DNA of 36,385 nt from Flavobacterium sp. KMS (GCF_000813005.1 NZ_JSYP01000036.1:1-36385), one strand, 5' to 3'; shown: positions 9,383 to 18,103, counted from the stretch's first letter. The notes: generated by a model not told the origin, from the letters alone. Made by a program: numbers and translations.

Positions 9383-9425
9383 TTAAACACCTCAGTTATA
9401 GCATTCATAAAAGAGGTGTTTTTTT
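9383..9425. terminator. Hairpin between fibre and type B cargo genes
   Basis: AACACCTC and GAGGTGTT flank a ~19-nt loop. A long T-run follows on the plus strand, but only TTTAATAT on the minus strand. For the minus-strand gene ending at 9447 it would therefore be a weak or partial terminator, with some read-through into the genes downstream. Confidence 0.5.
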
Positions 9426-9446
9426 TTAGTTTGAATTCAAAGAAGC

Positions 9447-10847
9447 CTACTTGTTAGAATTACTGCTCTCTTCAATTAGTTTTTCTAATCTTTCTAAACG
9501 TTGGTTCATTTTTTCAATTTCTTTGTCTTTTGCAATAATTGCATTGTTTTGCTCTATTATATGCAAGTAAATCTCTTCTGTTTTTTCCAATAATTGGATT
9601 GATAATTCAGACATATTAAATGAATATCCTTCAGCTGATTTTTCCAATTCATTAATTGGTGTTATACCAGGTAAGTGCTTATGTGTTTTGATGTAATCCT
9701 CTATCTCTACAAGTTTTTTAAATTTATAATCCTCTTTAATATCAGAGAATCCTTGGAAATAATCTTCAAATACATAATCGGCATAAGTACTGCTAACAGT
9801 TGTAATAGAACCGTTTACTCTTAATTTCTCCCCATCTTTACCAGACGGAGCGTCATAACCAATTCCTACCCAACCTTTCGTATAGATGCTATCTTCATTA
9901 GATGTCGCACCAGCTTTAGTTCTTATATTAAACCAAGGCTCTTTAACAATCTTGTCTGCATTCGTCCAAACGGCTTCATTATCGACAGTTTGCAAAATAT
10001 CCCCAGCGATTTTACTAGCTTTTAGACTAAATTCAGTATTTTTAAAGGCGTTATTAACACCATTTGTAACTGCAATTAAACCTTTTCCTGTTATTGTTCC
10101 CGCTCCTGATGTTGGAGGTAAACCTGGCTCTCCTTTTTCTCCTATTACTTTTCCTAGGTCAGCTGTGCTTCCATCAGAATAAGTTATAATAAGATTTCCT
10201 GACGTTTTATCAACAATTGTTGAAGCTATTCCTTTTCCATCTTTTCCGTCTTTTCCACTTACTTTAACCCAGTTTCCATCAGCATCTTTAACGTAAACAA
10301 TACCGGTTTCAGTGTCAATCCAAGCTGTAGCTCCTTGTGGTGGTGAAACACCATCTTTTCCAGGAACACCAGCGCCTCCAGCTAAACCAGCTGCACCATC
10401 AACTCCGTCTTTTCCACTTACTTTAACCCAGTTTCCATCAGCATCTTTTATGTAAATAAAACCAGACTCTGTATCAATCCAAGTTATAGTTCCTTCTGGT
10501 GGCGAAACACCATCTTTTCCAGGAACACCAGCACCACCAGTCATTCCGTTATTCTCACCAGATATAACAATTCTATTCCATTTGTTTTCATACCAATAGT
10601 AGTACCCTGGCTTAACATCAGCAATAGTCGCTGTGTTAAAAACTAATAAACTGTTTACATTTCCAGTAACGATTGTAGTAACATCCGTACTATTCTTTAA
10701 TTGGATTCTAGGAATTAATATACCCTTATCATCCGCCACAACTTCTAGTTGAGAAGAAGAATTTGGCATCGTTGTTCCAATACCAACCTGAGAATACGCA
10801 GAGTAACTCGCTAGCACAAAAAACAACGGGAGTAATTTATTCTTCAT
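9447..10847 (-). CDS. Collagen-repeat fibre protein with fibre-like head and coiled-coil tail
   Basis: This 466-aa protein has a signal peptide ending at SAYSQ. The head (QVGIGTTMPNSSSQLEV, KGILIPRIQL, SLLVFNTA, YYYWYENKWNRI) is typical of Bacteroidota fibre proteins. Residues about 100-245 carry Gly-X-Y stretches (GAGVPGKDGVSPP, GKDGVDGAAGLAG, GKDGKDGKG, GEKGEPGLPP). Within them is a ~50-aa segment repeated twice (WIDTESGFIYIKDADGNW and WIDTETGIVYVKDADGNW). The C-terminus (ADYVFEDYF, LVEIEDYIKTHKHLPGITP, MSELSIQLLEK) is a tail domain common in this phylum and ends in a charged coiled coil. I infer a trimeric collagen-like surface fibre. It has its own copy of the shared-box promoter at 10963-11030. 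Confidence 0.85.
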   Translation of the reverse strand: MKNKLLPLFFVLASYSAYSQVGIGTTMPNSSSQLEVVADDKGILIPRIQLKNSTDVTTIVTGNVNSLLVFNTATIADVKPGYYYWYENKWNRIVISGENNGMTGGAGVPGKDGVSPPEGTITWIDTESGFIYIKDADGNWVKVSGKDGVDGAAGLAGGAGVPGKDGVSPPQGATAWIDTETGIVYVKDADGNWVKVSGKDGKDGKGIASTIVDKTSGNLIITYSDGSTADLGKVIGEKGEPGLPPTSGAGTITGKGLIAVTNGVNNAFKNTEFSLKASKIAGDILQTVDNEAVWTNADKIVKEPWFNIRTKAGATSNEDSIYTKGWVGIGYDAPSGKDGEKLRVNGSITTVSSTYADYVFEDYFQGFSDIKEDYKFKKLVEIEDYIKTHKHLPGITPINELEKSAEGYSFNMSELSIQLLEKTEEIYLHIIEQNNAIIAKDKEIEKMNQRLERLEKLIEESSNSNK

Positions 10848-10962
10848 AAGATTTAATTATTATGAGTTAATTTTTTATAATTCGTATTTTTTAAAACTAA
10901 TAAGTAGGCTCTACACTGCAGCAATTAATTACCTACTTACCTTATATGCTTTATATTTATGA

Positions 10963-11030
10963 CAAAATTATAACTTAAGCCTTTTTAAGAACTACCACAT
11001 AAACATCTAAAATCACCATAAAAAGTTAAA
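10963..11030 (-). promoter_or_regulatory. Shared-box promoter of the fibre gene (copy 3)
   Basis: On the minus strand the -7 element is TAATTTTG (10963-10970), with no TTG at the -33 distance. The plus strand has ACTACCACAT at 10991-11000, then AAAATCACCATAAAAAGTTA at 11009-11028. Both sit at the same offsets from the -7 element as in the copies at 14359 and 18202. The predicted leader is about 110 nt. Confidence 0.75.
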
Positions 11031-11100
11031 AATAACAAAACCACATAACTACCTGACATATAGATAATTACACTAAAAAATACTTTAAATAAAAAAATAA

Positions 11101-11141
11101 AAAAAAGGGTTCAACTTTAATTAAAAAGTCAAACCCTTTTT
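11101..11141. terminator. Terminator after the PorE-like gene
   Basis: AAAAAGGGTT with AACTTT on one side and AAAGT with AACCCTTTTTT on the other form a long stem with small bulges, 25 bp past the stop at 11166. A/T runs on both sides make it bidirectional. It ends the porP/sprF operon before the fibre promoter. The rest of the 318-bp gap (10848-11165) holds only that promoter. Confidence 0.8.
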
Positions 11142-11165
11142 TACTCTAATTCAAATTTATCCGCT

Positions 11166-13373
11166 CTATTCTTTTATTACAATAATAAATTCTGAACGCC
11201 TATTTAATTCATGCTCTGCTTCTGAGCACTTTACACCATCACCACATTTGTTAATAAGCTGTGATTCTCCAAATCCATCACCCCAAACTCTCTCTCGAGA
11301 AATTCCACCTTCCAGAACAATATAATCTATGGTTGTTTTCGCTCTATTTTTGGATAATTTTAAATTATACTCGTCTTTACCTCTACTATCGGTATGTGAC
11401 TTAACCTCTATAGAAAGACGCGGACGACTCTTCATTAAGTTAATAATTTTATCTAATTCAACCTTAGAAGACTTACGGATTGTATAACCACCATAATCAA
11501 AATAAATAGGACTTAGTTTAAGTTTATCTGTAAGATCATCACCTTCTTTAAGTATTACAACTTTATCATCAACTATAACCGCCAACTCATTAAATAAAGC
11601 TACCGGAAAATCCTTTCTTTCTCCAATTTTTAGACCATCTACAAACAATTTTTCTACCGAGTATCCATTTTTCTTAAATACAAAACTATGATTTTTTAAT
11701 GGGGGCAAATCAATCAAATACTTCCCAGAAGCATCTGTAACTATAGTCTTAACAACTTCGTTAAAATCATTATAAACTGTTATTTCGACATTTTCTATAG
11801 GATTACCACTTATACTATCTTTTACTACTCCATAATAATCTGGATTAAATTTAAAAGGAAAAGCTATTGATTTAGTCTCTAAAAATCTATACAAGTCATC
11901 ATCTCCAGTTCCATTTTTTCTATTAGATGAGAAAAAACCTTTTTTGGACTCACTATCAACAACATAAGCAAAATCGTCACTTCTCGAGTTTATAGGTGCA
12001 CCTACGTTAACGACTACATATTTACCATCATTTCCTTTTACAGCGGCAAAAACATCTAAACCTCCTAAACCAGGATGACCATCTGAAGAAAAATATAACA
12101 CCCCACTATCATCAACAAAAGGAAAAGTTTCTCGCCCGTAAGTATTTATATCCTCACCTAAAGATTCAGCTCTAGCAGCAAATCCTCCACTTTTTTTTCT
12201 ATTTACTGTATATAAATCAGTATCACCCATTTTCTTTTTCCTGTTGGACACAAAAATTAACTCATCTTCATCAGAACTTAATGCTGGGTGTGCTGAGGAA
12301 GTCCCTTCTATATTTATTGGATGAGGAAGCTCTTTTAAATTACCCCATTTACCGTTTACTTTTTGTGCCTGATAAATCTTTAGGTGTACAATCGCTTTTT
12401 TATTATCTGTTTTATTTTTTATTTTATCATAAGGTACTAATCGCGTAAAATACATCGTTAAACCATCTTTTGTAAGCACAGGTGTACTTTGGTCGTATTT
12501 TGTATTAATATCTCCAGGCAATTTTCTTTCATTATACAATTTTCCAGTTTCGTCAATTTGTGCTGAATACAATTTAAGAAAAGCCTTATCATTCCAACTA
12601 TGTTTACGCTTAATTAAAACTCCAGAATCCCTAGCTGTAGCAAAAATTACTTCTTTGTATTTAGGTAAATTATCATCTTTTTTTACTTCAAAACCTTCTT
12701 CTTCTCTAACAATTTCCTCCTTCTTCTCCAATAACTCCTGTTTTGTACCAAGAACCTTACGACTCTCTTTTCTCCTTGTGTCCTCGTTCTCTTTTATAGC
12801 TCTTGCCTTTTCTCTCTTTTCAAAATTAGCAACCTCAATAGCTTGTTTAATTGCTTCTTCATTAGGCACAAATGCCACTCCAAAATCCGAGAACCCAGAA
12901 TTTATTCCTGCCTCAACCACCTCATCATATCTATCCGATTGTTGTGCAATGGCTCCTAAATAAGTAGCTGGATCCCATTTTTTAGCTTCTTCTTCTTTTC
13001 CTGCTTTTTCATAATAACGACTTATTACTAATAAAGCTTTGTCATCATTATCAGTTGCTTTAAGACAAACTGAATACCTGTACAAATACTCTGGCGAACT
13101 ATAGGTGCCATCTTCAAACAATTTAGAATACCATTTTAAAGCATTCGGGTAATCCGAATTAAAAAAATAAGTATCACCTAAACGAGCATATACCTCTTTA
13201 GAATTATATCCTTTTTCAACCAAACGTTCATATAATTTACCTGCTTTCACAAAAGATAACTCTTCATATTTAGCATTTGCTTTTGCAAGTTCTTTATCTT
13301 TTTGTTGAGAGAAACTAACAGCACTGCTTAAACAAAGAAGCAAAACAAGTACTTTATGTATTTTTATTCCCAT
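11166..13373 (-). CDS. PorE-like TPR/PD40/OmpA outer-membrane-associated protein
   Basis: This 735-aa protein has a signal peptide (MGIKIHKVLVLLLCLSS through SFSQ; no lipobox cysteine seen). Domains in order: TPR-like helices (~25-135); a highly charged, probably coiled insertion (~178-240); PD40/WD40-like propeller repeats (~255-505, e.g. SSDEDELIFVSNRKKKMG, LYFSSDGHPGLGGLDVF); a carboxypeptidase-regulatory-like fold (~515-590); and a C-terminal OmpA peptidoglycan-binding domain (~625-735, with SHTDSRG near 659-665 and LSKNRA). This is the PorE architecture known from the T9SS. It starts 21 bp after the PorP/SprF gene, the usual pairing in Flavobacteriia. I infer that it anchors that PorP/SprF protein, and the type B cargo it serves, to peptidoglycan. 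Confidence 0.87.
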   Translation of the reverse strand: MGIKIHKVLVLLLCLSSAVSFSQQKDKELAKANAKYEELSFVKAGKLYERLVEKGYNSKEVYARLGDTYFFNSDYPNALKWYSKLFEDGTYSSPEYLYRYSVCLKATDNDDKALLVISRYYEKAGKEEEAKKWDPATYLGAIAQQSDRYDEVVEAGINSGFSDFGVAFVPNEEAIKQAIEVANFEKREKARAIKENEDTRRKESRKVLGTKQELLEKKEEIVREEEGFEVKKDDNLPKYKEVIFATARDSGVLIKRKHSWNDKAFLKLYSAQIDETGKLYNERKLPGDINTKYDQSTPVLTKDGLTMYFTRLVPYDKIKNKTDNKKAIVHLKIYQAQKVNGKWGNLKELPHPINIEGTSSAHPALSSDEDELIFVSNRKKKMGDTDLYTVNRKKSGGFAARAESLGEDINTYGRETFPFVDDSGVLYFSSDGHPGLGGLDVFAAVKGNDGKYVVVNVGAPINSRSDDFAYVVDSESKKGFFSSNRKNGTGDDDLYRFLETKSIAFPFKFNPDYYGVVKDSISGNPIENVEITVYNDFNEVVKTIVTDASGKYLIDLPPLKNHSFVFKKNGYSVEKLFVDGLKIGERKDFPVALFNELAVIVDDKVVILKEGDDLTDKLKLSPIYFDYGGYTIRKSSKVELDKIINLMKSRPRLSIEVKSHTDSRGKDEYNLKLSKNRAKTTIDYIVLEGGISRERVWGDGFGESQLINKCGDGVKCSEAEHELNRRSEFIIVIKE

Positions 13374-13394
13374 AATTAATTTAATTAGTTTTAT

Positions 13395-14336
13395 TTAAAA
13401 AAATCTTGATGACATCATTCTTGACTTAGAACTACCCAAAACTTCGAATCTTAAGAAGATTTCATGAGATCCTGAGTTATAATTAGCAAGCTTTGTCGTT
13501 TCTGCATCATAAGCATACCCAACAAACAAAGAGTCTGAAACCTGGAATCCTACAATACCACTTACAGATGCACTCAAACGATAAGCAAGTCCAGCTGTAA
13601 ATTTTTCATTAAACAAAAAATTTGCTGAAATATCTGTTTGTAATGGAGCTCCCTCAACAACCTTTGCAAGAAGAGAAGGCTTAAACTTTAAATTATAATT
13701 TAAATCAAAGACATATCCCGCCATTAAATAATAATGCATATGCTCTTTTACAACAAAACTTTGCGACTCGTCCTTTGCTGATTTATCAAAATGACTATTC
13801 TCTAACATATTAGGAATAGAAAGCCCAATGTAGGATTTATCCGAATGTAGGTACACTCCTGCTCCAATATTTGGTGAAAATTTATTGTCAACATTATATT
13901 GAAACCTTGGATCTGCAGGATCATAAATATTCAATTTAGAAAAATCAATATTTACTAAATTTGCCGTTCCTTTTAATCCAAAAGACAACTTATAAAATGG
14001 CGATACTTGCAGTTGATAAGATAAATCAACAGAAATGTTATTTTCTGTAGATGGACCTATACGGTCATTTATCACAGACACTCCTAACCCCATGTTTGCA
14101 CTAATAGGCGAATTAATCGACAATGTATTTGTTTTTGGAGCCCCATCTAATCCTACCCATTGTGTCCTATGCAATCCTAAAACACTAATTGTTCCACGAG
14201 AACCTGCGTACGCAGGATTTATATTAATCGTGTTATACATGTATTGTGTGTACTGAGCATCTTGTTGCCCAAACATCACACTCGAATAACAGCACAACAT
14301 AACTGTTATAAATAAATTTAATTTCTTCATTTTCAT
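13395..14336 (-). CDS. PorP/SprF family outer-membrane protein
   Basis: This 313-aa protein has a signal peptide (LFITVMLCCYSSVMFGQQ). The family hallmark QDAQYTQYMYNTININPAYAGS follows as two overlapping blocks, then LGLHRTQWVGLDGAP and repeated beta strands ending in IFLRFE, typical of a ~14-strand barrel. PorP/SprF proteins act in T9SS export and surface attachment of type B cargo such as SprB. Here the gene heads an operon with a PorE-like gene and lies upstream of a type B cargo and an SprB-like adhesin, so those are its likely clients. The -7 element of its shared-box promoter ends only 23 bp before the start codon, giving a leader of about 15 nt. Confidence 0.92.
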   Translation of the reverse strand: MKMKKLNLFITVMLCCYSSVMFGQQDAQYTQYMYNTININPAYAGSRGTISVLGLHRTQWVGLDGAPKTNTLSINSPISANMGLGVSVINDRIGPSTENNISVDLSYQLQVSPFYKLSFGLKGTANLVNIDFSKLNIYDPADPRFQYNVDNKFSPNIGAGVYLHSDKSYIGLSIPNMLENSHFDKSAKDESQSFVVKEHMHYYLMAGYVFDLNYNLKFKPSLLAKVVEGAPLQTDISANFLFNEKFTAGLAYRLSASVSGIVGFQVSDSLFVGYAYDAETTKLANYNSGSHEIFLRFEVLGSSKSRMMSSRFF

Positions 14337-14358
14337 TCTATTTATTTAAAATATGAAA

Positions 14359-14426
14359 CAAAATTATAACAACAGTCTTTTTCACTACTACCACATAAAT
14401 TTATAAAATCATCATGAAAAGGTATA
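14359..14426 (-). promoter_or_regulatory. Shared-box promoter of the porP/sprF operon (copy 2)
   Basis: On the minus strand the -7 element is TAATTTTG (14359-14366), with no TTG at -33. The plus strand has ACTACCACAT at 14387-14396 and AAAATCATCATGAAAAGGTA at 14405-14424, at the same offsets as in the copies at 10963 and 18202. The first 14 bases (CAAAATTATAAC and on) and the TACCACATAAA block are also shared with the 10963 copy. Confidence 0.75.
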
Positions 14427-14756
14427 TCAAGAGAAGTAATGATTATCAAAGAAAAGATTCTGTAATTTTAAAACTCTGATAACTAAAATCGGAAAAATTA
14501 ATCCTATCTGAGAAGAATGACAAACTACCAAATAAAACCCAAATAGAATTTTATTATCTTTCTAAATATTCATCTTATACGTACAACAGAATTATTAAGC
14601 TCCTTAGTAACTTCTTAGCACAAACTTCTTTCTCCAAGAAAATAAGCTTATCATTTGCCACTATAAAGCAAAATAAACAAACTATAAACCTATTCGTTTT
14701 TTTGATTGTTAACACACAATTCATCACAAGCTAACACATCTATTCCATTACTTAAT
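14427..14756. other. Gene-free spacer between the AraC cluster and the surface locus
   Basis: About 330 bp, AT-rich, with no reading frame that looks coding. Apart from the promoter below it and the terminator above it, I see nothing identifiable. Confidence 0.5.
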
Positions 14757-14790
14757 AAAAAAACCCGACCACTTTACATAATCGGGAAAC
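14757..14790 (-). terminator. Terminator after the sensor-only AraC relative
   Basis: On the minus strand CCCGATTAT pairs with GTGGTCGGG using G-T pairs, followed by seven T. It lies ~80 bp past the stop at 14870 and closes the AraC cluster. Confidence 0.75.
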
Positions 14791-14869
14791 AATAAACCTA
14801 AAAAAAATGTAAAACAATCAATCAAATATACTATTAATGATCACCTTTAAAATCATCAAAACAGAGCTA

Positions 14870-15490
14870 TTACATGGAAGTTAAATCTATAGTACAACTT
14901 AAAAAATTAGCCAACAACTTATAAGAAATACCTTTCAGATAATAGTCAAACGAGCTATGAAATATAGATTTCTTTTTCAAAGAAAGAATCAACATCAAAC
15001 TATTCCTATCAATACAACCATAATAAGAGCCTTCTGTATTATTGAGTTTTTTATTAATTAATTCAAAATGAGGCATTTTACCTGCAAAATCGTGCATAAT
15101 CTTTTTATCAATAAACAAACTAAAACCAAACATTCTCTCATTAACATCTGATTCATATAACTCTTCAGCTTGATTGTTCAAAATAGACAAATCTAAATTT
15201 ATAACATCTTCAGTTCCAAAATTCAAATCTTCATTCCGAGCTGGAGTATAATGCAAAATGTAAAATTCCTCTTCAGACATAAATTTCCTAATCTTTATCG
15301 GACTAGTTAGCGTATAATCTTTAAAGAGAGCTGAAACTCCATTTGTAACTTCTGCAAAATAAATATATCCCTTCCCAAGTGTTTCCGGGATAATTATTAT
15401 TTTATTATCAAAAATTTTTACTCCTATTGCATTAGCGAAACTATGTTGCCATTGAGAGCTTAATGAATAGTAATGTTTTATTTCTTTCAT
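14870..15490 (-). CDS. Sensor-only relative of the AraC-type regulators (no HTH)
   Basis: This 206-aa protein aligns from its N-terminus with the sensor regions of the 334-aa and 329-aa regulators at 15713 and 18374: YYSLSSQWQHSFANAIG against TLSLKSGWQQDFVEGLG, and SPIKIRKFMSEEEFYILHYT against EPMRFTRIPSQEDFWIVYYD. It ends (YYLKGISYKLLANFLSC) just where the relatives enter the linker to the AraC HTH. No HTH remnant is visible in any frame before the terminator at 14757, so it looks like a clean single-domain protein rather than a fresh truncation. I infer that it could bind the same ligand, or pair with a full-length regulator and block or tune it. It lies 222 bp downstream of the type I gene of pair 1. 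Confidence 0.8.
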   Translation of the reverse strand: MKEIKHYYSLSSQWQHSFANAIGVKIFDNKIIIIPETLGKGYIYFAEVTNGVSALFKDYTLTSPIKIRKFMSEEEFYILHYTPARNEDLNFGTEDVINLDLSILNNQAEELYESDVNERMFGFSLFIDKKIMHDFAGKMPHFELINKKLNNTEGSYYGCIDRNSLMLILSLKKKSIFHSSFDYYLKGISYKLLANFLSCTIDLTSM

Positions 15491-15522
15491 ACTTTATATT
15501 TTAAAAATATCCCAAAATATTT

Positions 15523-15588
15523 CGAAATTTATATAAAACTCCAAAAGTCTTTAAATAATTTATGAGATAAAATTAACATATAGACATA
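15523..15588 (-). promoter_or_regulatory. Possible degenerate copy of the shared box before the sensor-only gene
   Basis: ATAAAATTAACATA at 15567-15580 matches 13 of 14 bases of the box in the 18202 copy. At the distance where the -7 element should lie, CGAAATTT (15523-15530) matches CAAAATTA at 6 of 8 positions. The TACCACA and AAAAGTTA parts are absent. Suggestive only. Confidence 0.3.
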
Positions 15589-15712
15589 CTAAAACAGTTC
15601 TAATTAATTTAAAAAAACAGCACAAAAGAACCAAAAACACTCTAAATAGCTAATCAATAAATATCAACTCATCCATGATAATTTACGCTATGTAAAATAT
15701 AGACAACAAACA

Positions 15713-16717
15713 TTAATCTATTTTTGCCTTAAAAACAGTATGAGGCAAGTGTCCATAATATCTTTTATAGACCAAAGAAAAATATGATGTCTTATTATAT
15801 CCCAATTCATAAGCGATATCACTAATTAATTTAAAGTTTCCACTTTCTAACAACTCTTTAGCCAATATTAATTTTTCATTTTTAAAAACAGAAACAGCAC
15901 TCACACCAAATATGTTTTTATATAAATTTCTAAATTTTGATGTTGACATATTTGCCTTTTCAGCTAAAAATTTTACCCCTGGAAAAGGCAATAAAAGATC
16001 CGTTAATAAATATTCATGTGCCTTCATAATAGCATTTACATCTTTTTCTAAAAATAGCCCTGTACTGGATTCATTAGAATTTAATCGCTCAACAAAATAA
16101 CCGAAGAGCTTATAAGTCATACTTTTTAATAAAAACTCGAAATTCGCATCGTCCATGCTTTGCTGTTTCAAATTATATAATGCAACTTTACTCCTGCTAT
16201 CTATATGTCCATAATAAAACATTTTACCGCTCTTGTCATCAAAAACATCTTTGAAATCTTGCCCCAAGAGAGCGTCTTGAAAATAATTTTTAATAAACGA
16301 TTTACGAATATACAACCTCAAAGAATATACCCTCTCTCCAACCGAAGAAACATACGTGCTTTTATGATTACTATCGATAACTGCAAATCCAAGTTTTGAT
16401 TTATATCCTATTTTATGTTTTATGCCATCAATAAAGTGTTTACTAAAGTTGTTACTCATATCATAATAAACAATCCAAAAATCTTCCTGAGATGGTATTC
16501 TTGTAAACCTCATAGGTTCATTTAACACTAAATCAACAATAAACACAGATACATCCTGAGAAATTTCTAAAAAATAACCAGAACCACTAGCTAATCTCTC
16601 AGGAAAATTCAATCGCTTATTATCAATTATTGTACATCCTAATCCCTCAACAAAATCTTGCTGCCATCCAGACTTTAATGATAAAGTATGTCTAAATTCT
16701 GGTATTGTAATATCCAT
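15713..16717 (-). CDS. AraC-type regulator, type I, pair 1
   Basis: This 334-aa cytoplasmic protein has a ~220-aa N-terminal sensor region unlike any I can name (TLSLKSGWQQDFVEGLG, EDFWIVYYDMS, MFYYGHIDSRSKVALYNLKQQ). A linker follows, then a C-terminal AraC/XylS double HTH from about residue 240: FLAEKANMSTSKFRNLYKNIFG, AKELLESGNFKLISDIAYEL, GYNKTSYFSLVYKRYYGHLP. It starts 9 bp after the type II gene of the same pair. The type I protein of pair 2 (18374) is a close full-length paralogue, and the sensor-only protein at 14870 a more distant one. I infer that it acts with its type II partner, possibly as a heterodimer, on the shared-box promoters. Confidence 0.88.
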   Translation of the reverse strand: MDITIPEFRHTLSLKSGWQQDFVEGLGCTIIDNKRLNFPERLASGSGYFLEISQDVSVFIVDLVLNEPMRFTRIPSQEDFWIVYYDMSNNFSKHFIDGIKHKIGYKSKLGFAVIDSNHKSTYVSSVGERVYSLRLYIRKSFIKNYFQDALLGQDFKDVFDDKSGKMFYYGHIDSRSKVALYNLKQQSMDDANFEFLLKSMTYKLFGYFVERLNSNESSTGLFLEKDVNAIMKAHEYLLTDLLLPFPGVKFLAEKANMSTSKFRNLYKNIFGVSAVSVFKNEKLILAKELLESGNFKLISDIAYELGYNKTSYFSLVYKRYYGHLPHTVFKAKID

Positions 16718-16726
16718 TTGCTCTTT

Positions 16727-17698
16727 TTAAAATAAATTTTGATACTCTTTAGGAAAAACTCCATACATCTCATTAAATCGTTTTGCCAAATAAGAAACAT
16801 TCGCATAATTTAATTTATGAGCCACTTCATTCACAGTAAACTTCCCCGTTTCCAGCAATTCTTTGGCCCTATTTAATTTATTATTATAGAAATAAGTACC
16901 TGGATTTATGCCACATATTTTAGCAAAAAGTATCTTATATTTTGAAGGTGACATAGCAACTTGCTCTGCCAAAAAATTCACTCCAGGAAAAGGACCTTCG
17001 ATACTGTTTTGCAACATTGCTTTAGAAGCTATAATATTCTTTATATCTGTAGTAATTGTTTTATCAATAACAATTTTTTTAGTATTTAGTTTCTCAAGAT
17101 AATTACCAATTAATCCATATACTAGCCCTTTAAAATAGATTTTATACAAGCTATTATCATAAGATATTTTTCTAAAATCATTTATCAAAATCAAGTTTTC
17201 AACTCCCATTCGATCCAAACGGATAACTGTGTTTTTTTTGCTATCAAGAACAATATCAACAATGGGAGTTATTTTGGAAAAATGTTTTTTTAAAGTACCT
17301 TTCTCAAATAAGATGCAAATAACAAATATTCTAGTTCCTTTTTTTACAATATAATCCATGTCTATAGAAGAATCAACAACAGCTAAATTGTAATTTAATT
17401 TTCCAAGTAAGGTAGTTTGATTATCCAAAATAAAATCAACATCCAAATTAGTTAGGTAAAAATACAACCCAATAAAATTATTATTATCGTTACGATATTT
17501 TAGCAACACCTCTTCTTTATAACTTGCATCAAGCAACATAGCAGTAATACCATCTTCTATCGGTAAGAAAAAATGAGTACCCTCGAACATTTCATTATCT
17601 CCTTTAATGAAATTCCCTTCAAGAGAACCTCCCTTTTCATCCGCTAATACATCAACCCAATTGAGTGATGAGTTATAGTTATATGTAACTGTTTTCAT
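16727..17698 (-). CDS. AraC-type regulator, type II, pair 1
   Basis: This 323-aa protein has an unrecognised ~215-aa N-terminal domain (NYNSSLNWVDVLADEKGGSL, NEMFEGTHFFLPIEDG, YKIYFKGLVYGLIGNYLEKL). A C-terminal AraC HTH follows: FLAEQVAMSPSKYKILFAKICG, AKELLETGKFTVNEVAHKL, NYANVSYLAKRFNEMYG. It is a close paralogue of 19373-20353 and a distant one of the type I proteins. There is no clear promoter or terminator in the 144 bp after the 86-aa gene, so it may be read from the shared-box promoter at 18202. That would make this pair part of its own regulon. The type I gene follows after 9 bp. Confidence 0.88.
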   Translation of the reverse strand: MKTVTYNYNSSLNWVDVLADEKGGSLEGNFIKGDNEMFEGTHFFLPIEDGITAMLLDASYKEEVLLKYRNDNNNFIGLYFYLTNLDVDFILDNQTTLLGKLNYNLAVVDSSIDMDYIVKKGTRIFVICILFEKGTLKKHFSKITPIVDIVLDSKKNTVIRLDRMGVENLILINDFRKISYDNSLYKIYFKGLVYGLIGNYLEKLNTKKIVIDKTITTDIKNIIASKAMLQNSIEGPFPGVNFLAEQVAMSPSKYKILFAKICGINPGTYFYNNKLNRAKELLETGKFTVNEVAHKLNYANVSYLAKRFNEMYGVFPKEYQNLF

Positions 17699-17842
17699 TT
17701 TAAAAATCTGATTTTATATCCCTAAATCCTCTTTAATAATCACTTTTAAATAGATTCTATATATAGTTGCTTATTAATTTATAGACAGGATGCTAACAAA
17801 TTATTCAGAAACAAAATATCTTTTGTATAAATAGATTAAATT

Positions 17843-18103
17843 TTAAATTGATATTTTATTTAATGAGTAATCATCTATATGCTTAATTGTGAATTTTAAA
17901 TTTGTAAATTCACATATATAGCTTCCTTTAATCTTTGAAATGGATTCATTAATAATCATTTTTTCATAGATTTTAAAAGCTTCATGTTCGTTAGCAGATA
18001 AGTCATGTTTGCAAGCCCAATTTCTGAGTGCATCTTTATATACTAAATATCCATTAACCATATATTGCTCATACTCTATAAGTGGTATTATTGTTACGCT
18101 CAT
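17843..18103 (-). CDS. 86-aa protein of unknown function within the AraC cluster
   Basis: Not recognised. It begins MSVTIIPLIEYEQYMVNGYLVY, has a probably helical middle (DLSANEHEAFKIYEKMIINES) and ends in beta-prone segments. There is no signal peptide or membrane segment, so it is probably cytoplasmic. It is the first gene downstream of a full copy of the shared-box promoter (18202-18269, leader ~90 nt), which supports it being real. It lies between the two duplicated AraC pairs and could be cotranscribed with pair 1. A role as a small modulator in the circuit is a guess from position. Confidence 0.65.
   Translation of the reverse strand: MSVTIIPLIEYEQYMVNGYLVYKDALRNWACKHDLSANEHEAFKIYEKMIINESISKIKGSYICEFTNLKFTIKHIDDYSLNKISI

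Noticed and set aside
9362..9420. Possible shared box before the type B cargo gene (CAAATTAT, then CATAAAA)
   Set aside because: The spacing is off by one and the second half of the box is missing; the region is better explained as the hairpin at 9383-9425.
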